The position numbers were made by a program, and so were the translations under genes. Positions 50,306 through 58,655 of a DNA stretch of 64,000 bases are shown piece by piece; within the stretch, counting starts at the first letter, position 1; every line of letters begins with the position of its first letter. The stretch lies in assembly GCA_041390905.1 (NCBI GenBank), contig JAWKPA010000012.1, positions 186,001-250,000 of the forward strand, written 5' to 3'. The stretch is from JACKCD01 sp041390905. GTDB lineage: Bacteria > Chloroflexota > Anaerolineae > Promineifilales > Promineifilaceae. Below the pieces are notes generated by a model. That model ran no database searches and was not told where the DNA came from. It saw nothing but the letters and a program-made list of their open reading frames with translations.

Positions 50306-51147
50306 AGTTTTTCCGGGAGTTGACACCAGGCACCGACGGCCGGCCAGCACACAATCACCCCGCCGCTTGCCACCACATCCTCCCGCAGCCGCGCCTCCAG
50401 CGTATCCACACTGGCTTCATCAAACCCTGTGATCTGGTGCGCCGCCGCCATGGGCAGCATACTGCGAATGCTCTCGGCCATATAGCGATAGAGTACGCTG
50501 TCGGCACCCCCTTCCACCACCGCTTCGGCGTGCAGCTGCGGCGCGGGCAACCCGGCCGCCACAAATGTTTGCCGCAAGCGGTACCCCGCCTCGATGTCGG
50601 CTACGGCCCCTACCACGGCACACTTCCAGCGGACGACTTCATCATAAAGTGGGGAGAAGGGGGTGGAATGACGGCCGTTTAGCAGTGCCGCCATGTGGGA
50701 TTCAACAAAGATGACCAAACCGCCAGGGCGAACCGCACGCACAGCCTGGGCCAATACCGTAGCTGGATCGGGCTGGTGCATCAGCACAAAGCGGCCGATC
50801 AGGGCATCAAATTGCCCAATGCTGGCCGCTGTCGAGGCTTCCCCCAGGCGAAAGGACAGGTTAAGACCCGGCCACTGCGCCGCCCGTGCCATCGCCGAAG
50901 CAATCGCCTGCTCATCCATATCCAGCCCCAGTACCGACCCCGTTTCGCCCACGATCTCCGCCGCCAGCCGCGCCACATCGCCCGAACCGCAGCCAATATC
51001 CAGCACCCGCATCCCCGGCCGCAGACCACCAGCCAGCAAGGTGCGCCGTGTCACCCCCTCGTAAATTACCCCTTGCAGGTCAAGCCGATCCAGCTCACGT
51101 GCCGTATGCCCTAGCACATAATGTTCTTTATTATGCTCAGCCAACAT
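50302..51147 (-). CDS. Class I SAM-dependent methyltransferase
   Basis: The 281-residue protein begins MLAEHNKEHYVLGHTARELD. The AdoMet-binding motif is MRVLDIGCGSGDVARLAAEI, motif II is VLGLDMDEQAIASAMAR, and motif III/post I is FDALIGRFVLMHQPDPATVL then VRPGGLVIFVE. This is the UbiE/Coq5-like small-molecule methyltransferase fold (Methyltransf_11/25). The acceptor is not predictable. It is coupled to a GNAT gene by ATGA overlap. A 16-bp-stem hairpin separates it from the Gfo/Idh/MocA gene upstream. Confidence 0.9.
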   Translation of the reverse strand: MLAEHNKEHYVLGHTARELDRLDLQGVIYEGVTRRTLLAGGLRPGMRVLDIGCGSGDVARLAAEIVGETGSVLGLDMDEQAIASAMARAAQWPGLNLSFRLGEASTAASIGQFDALIGRFVLMHQPDPATVLAQAVRAVRPGGLVIFVESHMAALLNGRHSTPFSPLYDEVVRWKCAVVGAVADIEAGYRLRQTFVAAGLPAPQLHAEAVVEGGADSVLYRYMAESIRSMLPMAAAHQITGFDEASVDTLEARLREDVVASGGVIVCWPAVGAWCQLPEKL

Positions 51148-51165
51148 GTGATATTTAGAAAGCGA

Positions 51166-51202
51166 GTTTGTGAAGGCGTAGCCAGACTACGCCTTCACAA
51201 AC
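51166..51202 (-). terminator. 16-bp hairpin after the Gfo/Idh/MocA gene
   Basis: GTTTGTGAAGGCGTAG (51166-51181) pairs perfectly with CTACGCCTTCACAAAC (51187-51202) around CCAGA. The T-run after it is weak. It touches the stop codon of the dehydrogenase gene. Confidence 0.7.
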
Positions 51203-52392
51203 TAATAAACGACATCTACCTGCCGCCGCGTGGCGGCTGATTGCAGGATGGCGTCGCAGATGGCGGCGTTGATGTAGCCGTCGCGGAAGGTGGCACCGAT
51301 GGGGTCAACGGCTTTGTCGTTGACGATGCAGTCGAGCAGGTGGGTGAGTTCGTGAACAAAGGTGTGTTCCCAGCCGATGATGTGACCGGCCGGCCACCAG
51401 TTTTCCAGCCACGGGTGCTGGGGTTCGGTGACGAGGACGTTGGTGAATCCCTGGGTGGTGTTGGGTTCGCTGCCCACCCAAAACACGTCCAGTTCGTTCA
51501 TCCGTTCCAAGTTGAAGCGAATGGAGCCTTTTTCGCCGTTGATTTCAAAGGTGTTGCCGTTTTTGCTGCCGCCAGCAAAGCGGGTGGCTTCCAGCGTGCC
51601 AATGGCTCCGTTGGCAAATTCGACGCAGGCGACGAAGGCGTCGTCTACGGTAACTTTACCTATGCTGCCGTCGGCTTCCGGCCGTTCGGGAATGAAGGTG
51701 CGGGTCATGGCGCTGACGGATGTGATTTCGCCGATGAGGTAGCGGCCAAGGTCTATGATGTGGGCACCGAGGTCGCCAAGTGCCCCGCTGCCCGCATTTT
51801 CTTTCCGCAGCCGCCAAATCATGGGGGTGTTGAAGTGGGGCATGATCCATTCTTGCAGGTAGCGGGCGCGGAAATGGTAGATGCGCCCCAGGGCACCGCT
51901 GGCAATAAGCTGCCGCGCCTGGGCGATGGCGGGAACGAAGCGGTAGTTGAAGGCGACCATGTTTTTTACGCCAGCTTTTTCCACGGCATCGAGCATTGTC
52001 TTGGCTTCTTCGGCGGTACGGGCAAGGGGTTTTTCGCAAAAGACGTGTTTGCCGGCGGCGGCGGCTGCAATACACGATTCGGCGTGGGCGTCGTTGGGGC
52101 CGCCGTTGTCAAAAAGCTGAATGCGGTCGTCGGTGAGCATGTCGCGCCAGTCGGTGTAGTAGGTTTCGTAACCAAAGCGGCGCTGGGCTTCGGAAACGGC
52201 CGTTTCGTTCCGCCCCGCAATCGCCACCAGTTTGGGGACGGCTGGCGGGGGATACATCATGTAAGGGATTTTCTTCAAGGCATTGGAATGGGCTTTGCCC
52301 ATAAAGGCATAACCTAGCATTCCCACACCTACTTCCGGGGCTTCTTCGGCTGCGCTGGTTGCAGCCATGCGTGTAAATGTTTGTTCACTCAT
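51202..52392 (-). CDS. Gfo/Idh/MocA family sugar dehydrogenase
   Basis: The 396-residue protein has the Rossmann opening VGVGMLGYAFMGKAHSNALK and the family motif CEKPLARTAEEA, where EKP carries the catalytic lysine. MVAFNYRFVPAIAQARQLIA and the ALGDLGAHIIDLGRYLIG block, with its conserved D and H, complete the signature. It oxidises a hydroxyl of a sugar or inositol with NAD(P). The closest functional idea from the neighbourhood is oxidation of a glycoside or inositol. It lies 25 bases downstream of a beta-propeller exoprotein gene and about 5 kb from a second family member, so the two probably act on related substrates. Confidence 0.92.
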   Translation of the reverse strand: MSEQTFTRMAATSAAEEAPEVGVGMLGYAFMGKAHSNALKKIPYMMYPPPAVPKLVAIAGRNETAVSEAQRRFGYETYYTDWRDMLTDDRIQLFDNGGPNDAHAESCIAAAAAGKHVFCEKPLARTAEEAKTMLDAVEKAGVKNMVAFNYRFVPAIAQARQLIASGALGRIYHFRARYLQEWIMPHFNTPMIWRLRKENAGSGALGDLGAHIIDLGRYLIGEITSVSAMTRTFIPERPEADGSIGKVTVDDAFVACVEFANGAIGTLEATRFAGGSKNGNTFEINGEKGSIRFNLERMNELDVFWVGSEPNTTQGFTNVLVTEPQHPWLENWWPAGHIIGWEHTFVHELTHLLDCIVNDKAVDPIGATFRDGYINAAICDAILQSAATRRQVDVVY

Positions 52393-52417
52393 CTGTTTCT
52401 CCTAAATCTTCATCATA

Positions 52418-54838
52418 CTATTTGTGGTGGATTGTTGGCAAATTGGCAGTATAGCAGGGTACAAAAGCATCCACTGAAAATGACTCTTTTTGGCGGTAGG
52501 ATAGATAGACATCTACCTGTATTTGCCCTTTGGCTGGGGAATCCAAATTGCTGCTATCAATCAGGAACTCTGGTACGGTTGGCAGGCTTCCCGATGATTG
52601 TTTTGGAGTTAACCAGGTTGCATTGTTGTTAATTGTTACTTCCCATGGAACAGGCAGAGTAGAATCTACGCCGATTGGGGTGCGAGCTATTTGTGGCTCG
52701 TTGGCACCAAGTGTTATTGTTTGGCATTCGAAACTAGTTGTAACTTTATTCGGCCAGTTATAAAAATAGACGCTTCCGTTGTCGGCCTGGGCGATGGGAA
52801 ACGGCCGTTTGCTCCAATTAGGCAGTTCAACAAACCCTCGATAGTAGCCAAAATCTACTCCTGCCAGCTCAAAAAAAGTGTCTCCACCATCTTCAGACCA
52901 AAGCACTCCGCCCCATGCTTTATGCGCGATTAAAGTGTTGTCCTTGCCATACTGCGCAGAAATAGCCGTAGCGTTTTGTCGAGTAGAGAAGCCAGGTATT
53001 ATCTCTTCCCAACTGCTTCCCGCGTCTTTTGATCGCCACATTCCCCCACCAGAACTCAAGACATTTGTCAAAAATATTGTATTGTCTACTTTCAAATTTG
53101 GTGAAAGCGTTAGTAAGCCTGTATAAAATGGTGCTTGCAATTCTTCCCAACTGGTGCCTTGATTAAAGCTTCGAAAGAGACGGTCACTGCCTACCAATAC
53201 AAAAATTCTAGGATCATTGGGATAGTCGGGTGCAAGCGCAAAATCTTGTACAGAAAGAGTAGGCGAAAAAATTTCATTCCATGATGCTCCGTCAGTACTA
53301 GACATATATAAACCGTCTGCATGATCGCTACTTACATAAATTGTGTGATCACTCGAATAACTAGGCGAGAATGCAAGTTTAGGTCTATCCCACCACCCTT
53401 CTGTATATGGCAATGCCCCTTTGTAGACCCAATGCTCTCCCCCGTCACTAGATTTATACAAACTAAGCTCCCCATTAAATGAACTGGCAATAAAAAGCGT
53501 GTGATCTGCTGCATAGTTTGGGGAAGCAGCTAACTTCAAAACGACGTTAGCATCTGTTTTAGGAATAGGCAAGATATGCCAGGTTTGCCCAAAATCTGAT
53601 GTTCTCCATACCTGGTGATAAGAGCCTGTTGTGCTGCCACCATATTCAAATAAAGCAAAGAGCGTTGAATCTGTTTCAAATGTAGGTGAAGCAACAACCC
53701 CTGCTGGGTCTGTGTCGGGAGGCGGTGCAATGCTTATGTACTGCCAGTTTTCTCCCTGATCTGTTGTTTGTAGTAAACCATATTTTGTTGTTACATAAAT
53801 GGTTCTATTGAGCAAATATTGCGATGAAAATTCAAAGTCTTCTACATATCCAACTAACCCGGTAAAGGTTACGCCGCCATCATCTGTTTTAAACAAGACA
53901 TACACTTCTCTATCTTCATCGTCTTTTGTCAAGGCTACGACAAAAAAGAGTTGGTTGCCAATGCCATATTGGGGATGAAACTTCAGGTCGGTGATCGCAT
54001 ACGGCAAATAGCGTGTCCAGCTTTGCCCACCATCAATACTTTTATAAATGCCATAATAGGTCACGGCAAATACCGTGTTGTCTCTAGCAAAGTTAGGAGA
54101 AAAGACGATTTTATTGAGTGTATTTCCCTGTGGTATGTTTAACCCTTGCTGTGTTGTTTGCCAGCTTGAGCCACCGTCATGGGATATAACCATATCATGC
54201 TTTCGGGTCATAATTAGAATGTGAGAAGTAGAGAAGTTTGGGGCAATGCCGATATGATTGATACTTTGAAAGGTACTTTCAATGTGCAAAGGTTGCCAGT
54301 TTAACCCTTGATTTTGGGATTGCCATAAAACCCCATTATCTCCCGTTTGCCCAATTGCAAAAATGGTTCGGTCGCTGGCATAAGTTGGCGAAAACACAAT
54401 TTGTGTAACCGGGTAGTTATGGTCTTCCCGTAAAGAAGTTGGCTGCCAGGTGATCCCTCCATCGGCTGAGCGCCAAATACTGCTTGAATTTTCATTTGTG
54501 CCCAGCAACATAAAGTTATCTTGGGCAAGGGGAGACGCTACTAACGTATAAATTTGTGAATTTACGGCTAACAAAGCTCCACCAGTTTGAAGCCAAGAAT
54601 GCCCTTGTGTTAAAGAACGGGCGGCTAGATTACCGGAAACAAGTAGTTGATCACCTAGCCCTACTTCCAGATTTTGGGTTGCAGGTATTAAGGGTGTTGT
54701 AAGTTGCCCTACAGGCGCAAAGGGTTCGATGTTGGGTGTTGTTGGCGTTGGTGCATTGTGTTTCTGCCCATATACATTGGCGGAAACAAATAGTGCAGAA
54801 AGTAAGCTAAGCACAAATAATTTTATGACGCGCTGCAT
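52418..54838 (-). CDS. Secreted BNR/sortilin-like beta-propeller protein
   Basis: A signal peptide (VIKLFVLSLLSALFVSANVY) leads into many repeats of the form SxDGGxTW: SADGGITWQPTSL, SIDGGQSWTRYLP, KTDDGGVTFTGLV, SSDGGEHWVYKGA and SEDGGDTFFELAG, alternating with APNFSTSHILI or SPNFARDNTVF strands. These are the Asp-box repeats of BNR/Vps10-like propellers. The C-terminal part has a BACON- or immunoglobulin-like strand set (NATWLTPKQSSGSLPTVPEF) and ends TANLPTIHHK. Only one ACGGCCGT copy (about 52799) occurs in 2.4 kb, and the gene is more AT-rich than its neighbours, so it may have been acquired. No enzyme motif was found; glycan or protein binding outside the cell is likely. Confidence 0.82.
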   Translation of the reverse strand: MQRVIKLFVLSLLSALFVSANVYGQKHNAPTPTTPNIEPFAPVGQLTTPLIPATQNLEVGLGDQLLVSGNLAARSLTQGHSWLQTGGALLAVNSQIYTLVASPLAQDNFMLLGTNENSSSIWRSADGGITWQPTSLREDHNYPVTQIVFSPTYASDRTIFAIGQTGDNGVLWQSQNQGLNWQPLHIESTFQSINHIGIAPNFSTSHILIMTRKHDMVISHDGGSSWQTTQQGLNIPQGNTLNKIVFSPNFARDNTVFAVTYYGIYKSIDGGQSWTRYLPYAITDLKFHPQYGIGNQLFFVVALTKDDEDREVYVLFKTDDGGVTFTGLVGYVEDFEFSSQYLLNRTIYVTTKYGLLQTTDQGENWQYISIAPPPDTDPAGVVASPTFETDSTLFALFEYGGSTTGSYHQVWRTSDFGQTWHILPIPKTDANVVLKLAASPNYAADHTLFIASSFNGELSLYKSSDGGEHWVYKGALPYTEGWWDRPKLAFSPSYSSDHTIYVSSDHADGLYMSSTDGASWNEIFSPTLSVQDFALAPDYPNDPRIFVLVGSDRLFRSFNQGTSWEELQAPFYTGLLTLSPNLKVDNTIFLTNVLSSGGGMWRSKDAGSSWEEIIPGFSTRQNATAISAQYGKDNTLIAHKAWGGVLWSEDGGDTFFELAGVDFGYYRGFVELPNWSKRPFPIAQADNGSVYFYNWPNKVTTSFECQTITLGANEPQIARTPIGVDSTLPVPWEVTINNNATWLTPKQSSGSLPTVPEFLIDSSNLDSPAKGQIQVDVYLSYRQKESFSVDAFVPCYTANLPTIHHK

Positions 54839-54926
54839 CTTTTGGGTTCTCCCATAACAAAACGTTGACCTGAAACGCTCGTTTCATTAGGGAAGAATTA
54901 TACATAGATGCCTATACAAAAGGGTA

Positions 54927-54964
54927 GAAACATCAAAGGATATTATCGCTTTGATGTTTCTTTT
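54927..54964 (-). terminator. Terminator at the end of the ThuA-to-epimerase operon
   Basis: GAAACATCAAAG (54927-54938) and CTTTGATGTTTC (54949-54960) form a 12-bp stem with a 10-base loop; T-rich sequence follows on both strands. It lies about 40 bases after the stop of the last operon gene. Confidence 0.8.
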
Positions 54965-54998
54965 GGCTGTCATACGCAAAATACGTTTGGTACTACGG

Positions 54999-56003
54999 CT
55001 ATTTGTCTGAGGCAAAAGCAGCGTCGAAGGCGACATCGGAGGGGGTGAGGTCGAGGCGGCGGACGTGGGCGAGGGCTTCGGGTGCGCCCTGGAAGCGGTG
55101 CATTCCGTTGTCTTCCCATTCGATGGACCAGGGGCCTTGGTAGCCAATATCGTTGAGGGCGCGGAAGACGCGCTCAAACGGCACGCCGCCCCGGCCGGGG
55201 GAAACAAAGTCCCAGCCGCGCCGATGGTCGCCGAAAAATTTGTGGGAGCCGATGATGGAATTACGGCCGTTTAGCAACCGCACCGACTCCTTAACGTGCA
55301 TGTGGTAAATCCGGTCGGCAAACGCATAGACAAACTCCACCGGGTCAACCATTTGCCAGTAAAGGTGGCTGGGGTCAAAGTTGATACCAAACGCCTCGCG
55401 GTGGTTAACCGCTTTTAAAGCCTCTTTTGTTGTCCAAAAATCATAGGCAATTTCCCCCTGATGCACTTCAAGAGCAAATTTGACACCCACTTCATCAAAT
55501 ACATCCAAGATTGGGTTCCAGCGGTCGGCAAAATCCTGATAGCCTGCTTCGATCATGGTAGGGGGGACGGGCGGGAACATGGCAAAAACATGCCAAATTT
55601 TGGAGCCGGTGAAGCCATTGACTACGTTCACACCAAACAGTTTGGCTGCCCGCGCCGCCATTTTCATGTCTTCGGCGGCTCGCTGCCGCACCCCTTCGGC
55701 TTCGCCATTGCCCCAAATGCGGGAGGGCAATATGCTTTGGTGCCGTTCGTCAATCATGGCGTCACAAATCGCCTGCCCATTCAAATGGTTGCTAATCGCC
55801 ACACATTTCAGACCGTATTTGTGCAGCAAATCCCACTTCTGCCGCACGTAGGCATCATCTTCCAGGGCTTTGTCTACTTCAAAATGGTCGCCCCAGCAGG
55901 CCAGTTCTAGTCCGTCAAAACCCCATTCCTGCGCTTTTGGGGCTAATGTTTCCAACGGCAAATCGGCCCACTGGCCGGTGAACAGCGTGACATCTCGTGC
56001 CAT
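54999..56003 (-). CDS. Sugar phosphate isomerase/epimerase (xylose isomerase-like TIM barrel)
   Basis: The protein of about 334 residues starts MARDVTLFTGQWADLPLETL with GGAGGAG just ahead of it. A TIM-barrel order is visible: GFDGLELACWGDHFEVDKAL, LHKYGLKCVAISNHLNGQAI, FALEVHQGEIAYDF, GINFDPSHLYWQMVDP, IYHMHVKESVRLLNG, and PWSIEWEDNGMHRFQGAPEA. The metal ligands are probably E in ALEVHQ, D and H in DPSHLYWQ and H in MHVKE. Family members epimerise or isomerise keto sugars or inosose; some cleave 3-keto-glycosides. It is the last gene of the ThuA operon and followed by its terminator. An upstream in-frame ATG (MKQEADF) is less likely. Confidence 0.9.
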   Translation of the reverse strand: MARDVTLFTGQWADLPLETLAPKAQEWGFDGLELACWGDHFEVDKALEDDAYVRQKWDLLHKYGLKCVAISNHLNGQAICDAMIDERHQSILPSRIWGNGEAEGVRQRAAEDMKMAARAAKLFGVNVVNGFTGSKIWHVFAMFPPVPPTMIEAGYQDFADRWNPILDVFDEVGVKFALEVHQGEIAYDFWTTKEALKAVNHREAFGINFDPSHLYWQMVDPVEFVYAFADRIYHMHVKESVRLLNGRNSIIGSHKFFGDHRRGWDFVSPGRGGVPFERVFRALNDIGYQGPWSIEWEDNGMHRFQGAPEALAHVRRLDLTPSDVAFDAAFASDK

Positions 56004-56081
56004 TTCTCCTCCTTCAGACATGGGACGCAGATTTACCTGATGACACTGATTGGGAAAATCTGCCTCCTGTTTCATTCATAA

Positions 56082-56115
56082 AGAAGTTCAACTTCTCAGA
56101 AGAAGTTGAACTTCT
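56082..56115. repeat. AAGTTCAACTT hairpin repeat, copy 2
   Basis: Identical over 34 bases to 25659-25692: two 15-base arms and CAGA loop. It lies between two minus-strand genes. Confidence 0.85.
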
Positions 56116-56136
56116 TTATGTAACTTTTCACATTCT

Positions 56137-57414
56137 TTATTGTTCGCTGGCGGCTTCGCGCTTGCGCTGTTGAATCCAGGCCTGCATGGCGGCCGGGGAC
56201 ATGACTTCGGGGTTGCCAAAGTCGGCTTGCCCGGCGTTCTCTAGTTCGGCAGGAAGATGGTTGATCAACAGTTCCAGATCTTTGTGGCTGTGGATTTCTT
56301 CGTCAAGCACCCGCGCCATGTCGGTGTTGTGGGGAATGTTGTGGGCACGAACGGCCGTTACCAACCCCTTCAGCAATGTTTCCCACGTCGTCATCGGCCC
56401 CTGCACAATCGAAGCCGATTCGGCAGCCGAATCAATAAAGGCAAAAGCCACCGCCTTATATGGCTCATCGCTTGCCAAAACCGCCAACAGCCAATCTGTA
56501 TCAAAAGAAAAATCATAAACAGACGGCCGTTCCAAAATCTTCGCCACCACCTCCCGCTGATACAGCTTAAACGCCGCCTGCGTATCTTTGATCCCCCGCG
56601 AGAAAATCGCCTCACCCACCATCCGCTGCATGTGGCGCAGCACCTTAATGCCAATGCCCCACCGCTCTGCCTGCTTCACCAGCACCGAACGCGGATCCTG
56701 GCGGTTGCCCAAAACAACCCGGTATCCATCTTCCAGATGGGGTTGCAGCAGCAGCCCAAGCTGCCCCAAATGCACCGAGTTGTCGGCATCGGTATACATG
56801 ATGGCATCCACGCCATCTTGCAAAGCTTGCCACGCCCCATAGATAATGGCCCCACCCTTGCGCGAATCATTGGCCGAAGCCAGCCGATCCAGCGGGCCAC
56901 TGTCGGTGGGCAACGCTTGTTCCAGGAAAAGCACCCGCACCTTGCCGCCCAGCGGATGCTCATCGGCAATGGCTTGGGCAATGCGGCCGCTGCCGTGGGG
57001 ACAGCCGTCGTCCACGGCGTAGAGCGTCCATTCAACCGCAGAATCGGCCGTTGCCCAGGCAAGCTGCTCCAGCTTCACCCGCAGCGAATCTTCCCCGTTG
57101 GGGTTGCTTTCGCTTTTGGGATGCAGCCGGTTTTGCTCGCCCCACATGGCATAAATAACGCCAACCTTGATCGGCTTTTCATTGGCGGCCAAAAAGCGGC
57201 GTGATTCAACCAGCTTGGCCGCCAGCTTGAACTCAAGGGGTGTGGCCGCCGCCATCGCCACGGCGTTTAGCTCATCCAACGTCAGCTCCGGCAAAGCCAG
57301 CAACGCCTCCGTGAGAGCATACAGGCTGGCCTGATGGTCTGCTTCAGTTAGATCAAACCGGGTTTTTGCATTTTCAATGAGTTGTTGTGGAATTGTCATG
57401 GTCATTTCTTGCAT
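56137..57414 (-). CDS. Family 2-like glycosyltransferase
   Basis: The 425-residue protein starts MQEMTMTIPQQLIENAKTRF with AAGGAG 7 bases ahead. After a helical N-terminal part (about 75 residues) a GT-A fold is recognisable: IKVGVIYAMWGEQNRLHPKS, WTLYAVDDGCPHGSG, ALQDGVDAIMYTDADNSVHL with a DxD-type motif, and AIFSRGIKDTQAAFKLYQRE typical of DPM/GT2 enzymes. No membrane helix is seen, so it is soluble. Linked sugar-oxidising genes suggest that it may make or modify a glycoside (for example a compatible solute), but a cell-surface use is as likely. Confidence 0.8.
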   Translation of the reverse strand: MQEMTMTIPQQLIENAKTRFDLTEADHQASLYALTEALLALPELTLDELNAVAMAAATPLEFKLAAKLVESRRFLAANEKPIKVGVIYAMWGEQNRLHPKSESNPNGEDSLRVKLEQLAWATADSAVEWTLYAVDDGCPHGSGRIAQAIADEHPLGGKVRVLFLEQALPTDSGPLDRLASANDSRKGGAIIYGAWQALQDGVDAIMYTDADNSVHLGQLGLLLQPHLEDGYRVVLGNRQDPRSVLVKQAERWGIGIKVLRHMQRMVGEAIFSRGIKDTQAAFKLYQREVVAKILERPSVYDFSFDTDWLLAVLASDEPYKAVAFAFIDSAAESASIVQGPMTTWETLLKGLVTAVRAHNIPHNTDMARVLDEEIHSHKDLELLINHLPAELENAGQADFGNPEVMSPAAMQAWIQQRKREAASEQ

Positions 57415-57445
57415 TTTGTGACTCCTTAACGAGATGGATAGTTTG

Positions 57446-57500
57446 TTGGTGATTGGTTATTGGTTATTGGCGATCATTCCCAATAACCAATAACAACCCA
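57446..57500. repeat. Iterated-word hairpin between glycosyltransferase and Gfo/Idh/MocA genes
   Basis: GTGATTGGTTATTGGTTATT (57449-57468) faces CCCAATAACCAATAACAACC (57479-57498). It lies inside the minus-strand operon. Confidence 0.75.
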
Positions 57501-57536
57501 GCAGCCAACTTTAAGGAGCTAGGCTTACCATGCCAG

Positions 57537-58655
57537 TTAAGCAGCGTCCAACCGACCGGGCAGCAGGCCAAGCGGCAGCATGGCGGGGCGGTCGCACATG
57601 CTGGTTAGGTCTATGTGACGGCCGTTTTGTGCCGACTCTTCAATGGCGTGCATGATGTCAAGGACGTGGTAGGCCATGTTGCCGTTGGCGCGATGGGGAC
57701 GATTGTACGTTGCCCCATACGCCAAATCGGCCACGCCAATGCCCCGGCTCACCTGGTCAGAGTGGGTCAGCGGGAAGCTGCGCCACTGTTCGTCACGCGC
57801 CCGCCGGATTTTCACCTCGCCGCCAAACCAGTTCGGATCGGGCGCCCACAGCGTCCCCTGCGAGCCGTAAATTTCGATGTGGGGAACGTTGGAATACCAG
57901 CCGTCAAAGGTGGTCATGATGTTGCCAATGGGGCCGCTGGCAAACTGGAGCGTGCCGGAGGTATAGGTGGGGGCTTTCACCGGAATCCGTTCGCCAAACC
58001 GCTCCTTGCTTTGGGCAATGCGTTCGGCATGGGTAATGCGCGACATGCCGGTGACGCGGCTAACCGGCCCCAGCAGGTGAACGAGCGCCGTCAGATAATA
58101 AGGCCCCATGTCAAACAGTGGCCCCGCGCCGATGTCGTAGAGAAAGCCAGGGTTAGGATGCCACAGTTCCGGGCCGGGGTTCATCATAAAGGTGGTGGCT
58201 CCCACCACTTCGCCAATCCAGCCGTCGTCAATCAGCTTGCGGCACGTTTGCAGCGCCCCGCCGAGGAAGGTGTCGGGGGCAGCACCCACGCGCACCCCTT
58301 TGGCCTGGGCAGCGGCCAGCACGTTTTTGCCGTCTTCACGGCTAACGGCCAGCGGCTTTTCGGTGTGGACGTGTTTGCCGGCGGCAATGATTTGCTGGCT
58401 GACTTCGGCGTGAACGGCCGGAATGGTGAGGTTGATGATAATCTGAATGTCGGGATCGTCCAGCAGGTCGTCCACGGAACGGGCCTGCAGCTCTTTGTCG
58501 GCGGCCAGCCGCTGGGCGTTTTCGGGGTAGAGGTCGGCGCAGGCCACCAGGTCGAGAATGTCGAATTTGCGGCAGCCGTCTACGTAGCGGGGGCTGATGT
58601 TGCCGCAGCCGATGATGCCAACCTTGATTTTGGGGGGAGTGCTATTTGTTGCCAC
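57537..58655 (-). CDS. Gfo/Idh/MocA family sugar dehydrogenase (ThuB-like)
   Basis: The 372-residue protein has the NAD motif KVGIIGCGNISPRYVDGCRK, the catalytic block HVHTEKPLAVSREDGKNVLA and the substrate-side block YDIGAGPLFDMGPYYLTALV. This DMGPYYL pattern is frequent in oxidoreductases of glycoside and trehalose degradation such as ThuB. It would oxidise a ring hydroxyl, perhaps at C3, using NAD. It overlaps the upstream isomerase gene by 14 bases, so they are translationally coupled, and lies in the ThuA operon. The exact sugar is unknown. Confidence 0.92.
   Translation of the reverse strand: MATNSTPPKIKVGIIGCGNISPRYVDGCRKFDILDLVACADLYPENAQRLAADKELQARSVDDLLDDPDIQIIINLTIPAVHAEVSQQIIAAGKHVHTEKPLAVSREDGKNVLAAAQAKGVRVGAAPDTFLGGALQTCRKLIDDGWIGEVVGATTFMMNPGPELWHPNPGFLYDIGAGPLFDMGPYYLTALVHLLGPVSRVTGMSRITHAERIAQSKERFGERIPVKAPTYTSGTLQFASGPIGNIMTTFDGWYSNVPHIEIYGSQGTLWAPDPNWFGGEVKIRRARDEQWRSFPLTHSDQVSRGIGVADLAYGATYNRPHRANGNMAYHVLDIMHAIEESAQNGRHIDLTSMCDRPAMLPLGLLPGRLDAA

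Noticed and set aside
51241..52317. Antisense open frame of 358 codons opposite the other Gfo/Idh/MocA gene
   Set aside because: Same reason: Gly/Val-rich shadow of a conserved gene.
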